Assembly: GCF_012726295.1 (NCBI RefSeq)
Contig: NZ_JABAOB010000001.1
Span: 310,001-374,000 of the forward strand
Length of the DNA: 64,000 nucleotides
Origin: Chitinophaga sp. Ak27
GTDB taxonomy: Bacteria > Bacteroidota > Bacteroidia > Chitinophagales > Chitinophagaceae
Reading direction: 5' to 3'
This document shows positions 62,331 through 64,000 of the stretch, one piece after another; the first letter of the stretch is position 1, and each line of letters opens with the position of its first letter. Both the position numbers and the translations under genes were made by a program. Under the pieces are notes generated by a model. That model was not told the origin of the DNA. It was given only the letters and a program-made list of their open reading frames with translations, and made no database searches.

Positions 62331-63186
62331 CCAGGGTACCGAATAAGCCGTTTTTATAGTCTGCTATTGCCTGGTCCGCTTCCTCTGCCGTATTCATCAC
62401 GAAGTTGTCTTTTGCGGCTACCGGTTCATTGATAGGTTCGGCGCAGAGATATAACAGGCGGGTATCCTCAGCAGCGGTAATATGTATATCGCGGGCCGCA
62501 TCTTCCTTATCAAACACTACCAGGTGATACCCGGTAACCTCCGTTCCGTTTACATTTATTTTCCCATCTATCACGTATAATAAAGTCCAATAGCCCGATG
62601 TTGCTGTTAATGTTACTTCGCTACGGGCATCTACCTTTCCCCAGATAGCTGTAATGGGTGTATAGTTTTTCAGGGGGCCCTTTTTGCCTTCGTAGTCGCC
62701 ACCCACCAGCGTAAGGTGTACGCCTTCCTTTACCGCCACGGCGGGCATTTCCGAGCCTTTAATGTATTGGTACCAGGGATTCTCGCCCTTGTTGGCGGCG
62801 GGTACGTTAAACCATAGTTGTAACAGTTCATAGTTACCGCCCTTTTCCAGAAATTCGGGAGAGGGACCTTCACTGTGGAGGATGCCTTTACCGGCAAACA
62901 TCCACTGTACGTCCCCTCCGGTCACCGTCATAGCATTGCCGGCATTATCGCGGTGGAAGCCTTGGCCCTGCAGCATAAAGGTAACCGGGGCAAAACCGCG
63001 GTGTGGATGCGGATGCAGCCTGTCTTCCGGCGATCCCGGGGCAAAATATTTTACCGGCATATGATGTACGACGATAAACGGGCTGGCAAACCGGAATTGC
63101 ATAGTAGGCAGCGATTGCCTGACAACTTCGGTATCGGTAATGTGTTTTTCACGTCCTTCCAGCACGTGTAGTATCTTCTTCTCCAT
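62323..63186 (-). CDS. Pirin family protein
   Basis: 287 residues, two cupin-type beta-barrels. The metal-binding motif HPHPHRGF lies in the N-terminal barrel (about 58-65), with a further His in DNAGNA-flanked GFHRDN and in the GKGILHSEGPS motif (about 105). Bacterial pirins bind iron or other metals and can act as quercetinases or partner with enzymes; the activity here is not known. It is 10 bases downstream of the CBS/CorC-type gene on the same strand. Confidence 0.92.
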   Translation of the reverse strand: MEKKILHVLEGREKHITDTEVVRQSLPTMQFRFASPFIVVHHMPVKYFAPGSPEDRLHPHPHRGFAPVTFMLQGQGFHRDNAGNAMTVTGGDVQWMFAGKGILHSEGPSPEFLEKGGNYELLQLWFNVPAANKGENPWYQYIKGSEMPAVAVKEGVHLTLVGGDYEGKKGPLKNYTPITAIWGKVDARSEVTLTATSGYWTLLYVIDGKINVNGTEVTGYHLVVFDKEDAARDIHITAAEDTRLLYLCAEPINEPVAAKDNFVMNTAEEADQAIADYKNGLFGTLEK

Positions 63187-63196
63187 AAAAACTATT

Positions 63197-64000
63197 TTAA
63201 CGGATCAGTTTCAATCTTGCTTTTTCCACTGAACTACGGAACATCTTGAGGATCAGCACTTCGTAGTTTTCGATTATGATCACTTCTCCCTCACGGGGGA
63301 TATTACCATGTATGTAATTGATTAAACCGGAAAGTGTTTCATAATGTTCACTTTCAGGGAGCGGGTAAGGCAGCAGCTCGTTGATATCGGCCAGGTATTC
63401 GTGTGCGTTAACGATAAAGTTATCATCTTTTTGCTCCACGATAGGCGCCTCATGGTCGTGTTCATCCTGGATATCTCCTACCAGTTCTTCCAGGATATCC
63501 TCCATGGTTACAATCCCTTCCGTGTCGCCAAATTCGTTGGTTACAACAGCCATCTGCAGGCGTTGTAGCTGGAAAGTACGCAGGAGGTCTTTGATTTTCA
63601 TGCTGTCCGGTACATAAAATACTGGCTTCATGATATCTTTAATGTTGACCAGCGTTTTCTCATGCATGCCTTTTACCACATCTTTGGTATATACCACGCC
63701 CTGGAGGTGATCGAGGGAGTTACTGTAAACTGGGTAACGGGAATAGCCATCACGGATGACCTGGTCTATCAGCTCAGCCAGCGGCAGGTTAATGTCGAGC
63801 GCGGAAATATCTTTGCGGTGAGTAAGGATTTCCTTAACCCGGCTGTCATCGAATTCAAATACGTTCTGGATCAGCTCCCGTTCTGTTTCTTCGATAGCGC
63901 CTCCCTCCTGGCTTTCAGAGATAATCAGCTTCAGCTCTTCTTCGGAATGAATTTCAGACTCTCCCGCCGGGGTAATGCCGATCAGGCGGAGGATACTATT
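63197..64000 (-). CDS. CBS/CorC-type (hemolysin C or GldE-like) membrane protein, 5' end cut off
   Basis: 267 residues before the stop are in the window and the frame is open to the edge, so the N-terminus (usually the DUF21 membrane domain) is missing. The visible part has paired CBS domains (REL IQNVFEFDDSRVKEILTHRKDISAL, then PVFYVPDSMKIKDLLRTFQLQRLQMAVVTNEFGDTEGIVTMEDILEELVGDI) and a CorC_HlyC C-terminal domain. In Bacteroidota this type includes GldE, a gliding motility protein, but the CorC subfamilies cannot be told apart here. Pirin follows it. Confidence 0.88.
   Translation of the reverse strand, partial: NSILRLIGITPAGESEIHSEEELKLIISESQEGGAIEETERELIQNVFEFDDSRVKEILTHRKDISALDINLPLAELIDQVIRDGYSRYPVYSNSLDHLQGVVYTKDVVKGMHEKTLVNIKDIMKPVFYVPDSMKIKDLLRTFQLQRLQMAVVTNEFGDTEGIVTMEDILEELVGDIQDEHDHEAPIVEQKDDNFIVNAHEYLADINELLPYPLPESEHYETLSGLINYIHGNIPREGEVIIIENYEVLILKMFRSSVEKARLKLIR

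Overview
The window looks like chromosome of a Bacteroidota bacterium, most likely Chitinophagaceae (Chitinophaga-like). The signs are: exact matches to the phylum's -7 promoter element TAnnTTTG upstream of seven genes, a DUF6089-type barrel, a GldE/CorC-like CBS protein, a full SUF operon ending in a SufT-like gene, a UbiD of the long menaquinone-linked type, and secreted GH29 and GH20 glycosidases. I see no rRNA, tRNA, CRISPR array, insertion sequence or prophage. Species-level placement is inference.

Layout. 1-4.7 kb: the 5' 4.7 kb of a giant gene (at least 1566 codons, minus strand) of a family I cannot name; it reaches a papain-like cysteine peptidase motif just where the window cuts it. 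5.0-9.3 kb: a tightly packed five-gene operon joining an Mla/MCE lipid transporter to an ABC-2 exporter. 9.3-13.0 kb: polX plus a BRCT-less NAD-dependent ligase. 13.1-15.8 kb: an erythromycin-esterase-like protein divergent from an alpha/beta hydrolase and a phosphoribosyltransferase. 15.8-25.3 kb: housekeeping and metabolic genes (trmN6, GH29 fucosidase, tsaD, MacB-like permease, prfC, ubiD). 25.3-31.8 kb: small secreted proteins, a DUF6089 barrel, DsrE-like, AraC regulator, GH20-like and AI-2E-family genes. 31.8-39.6 kb: a five-gene operon of a two-component system with a tripartite metal RND pump. 39.7-41.3 kb: two acetyltransferases and a half-size EamA transporter. 41.3-48.7 kb: a SufR-like regulator divergent from an FMN reductase and sufA-B-C-D-S-E plus sufT, closed by a strong terminator. 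48.7-59.2 kb: a co-directional six-gene cluster SWIM - DUF5691 - MoxR(YehL) - DUF5682 - VWA - DUF4132. 59.2-64.0 kb: a hexosaminidase, small proteins, pirin, and the 3' part of a CBS/CorC transporter.

Three parts of the window look like poorly understood systems: the MoxR/VWA/SWIM cluster, which resembles the uncharacterised E. coli yehI-yehLMPQ region; the EreA-like/hydrolase/PRTase trio, whose domains I recall occurring fused in mycobacterial proteins; and the giant protein with a terminal cysteine-peptidase motif. Two intergenic palindromes built from an AAAGC-type heptamer lie within and just beyond the MoxR cluster.

Transcription signals support the gene models: seven promoter candidates and several clear rho-independent terminators fall at expected operon borders. 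Some promoter elements sit only 3-6 nt from the start codon, which suggests leaderless or nearly leaderless messages.
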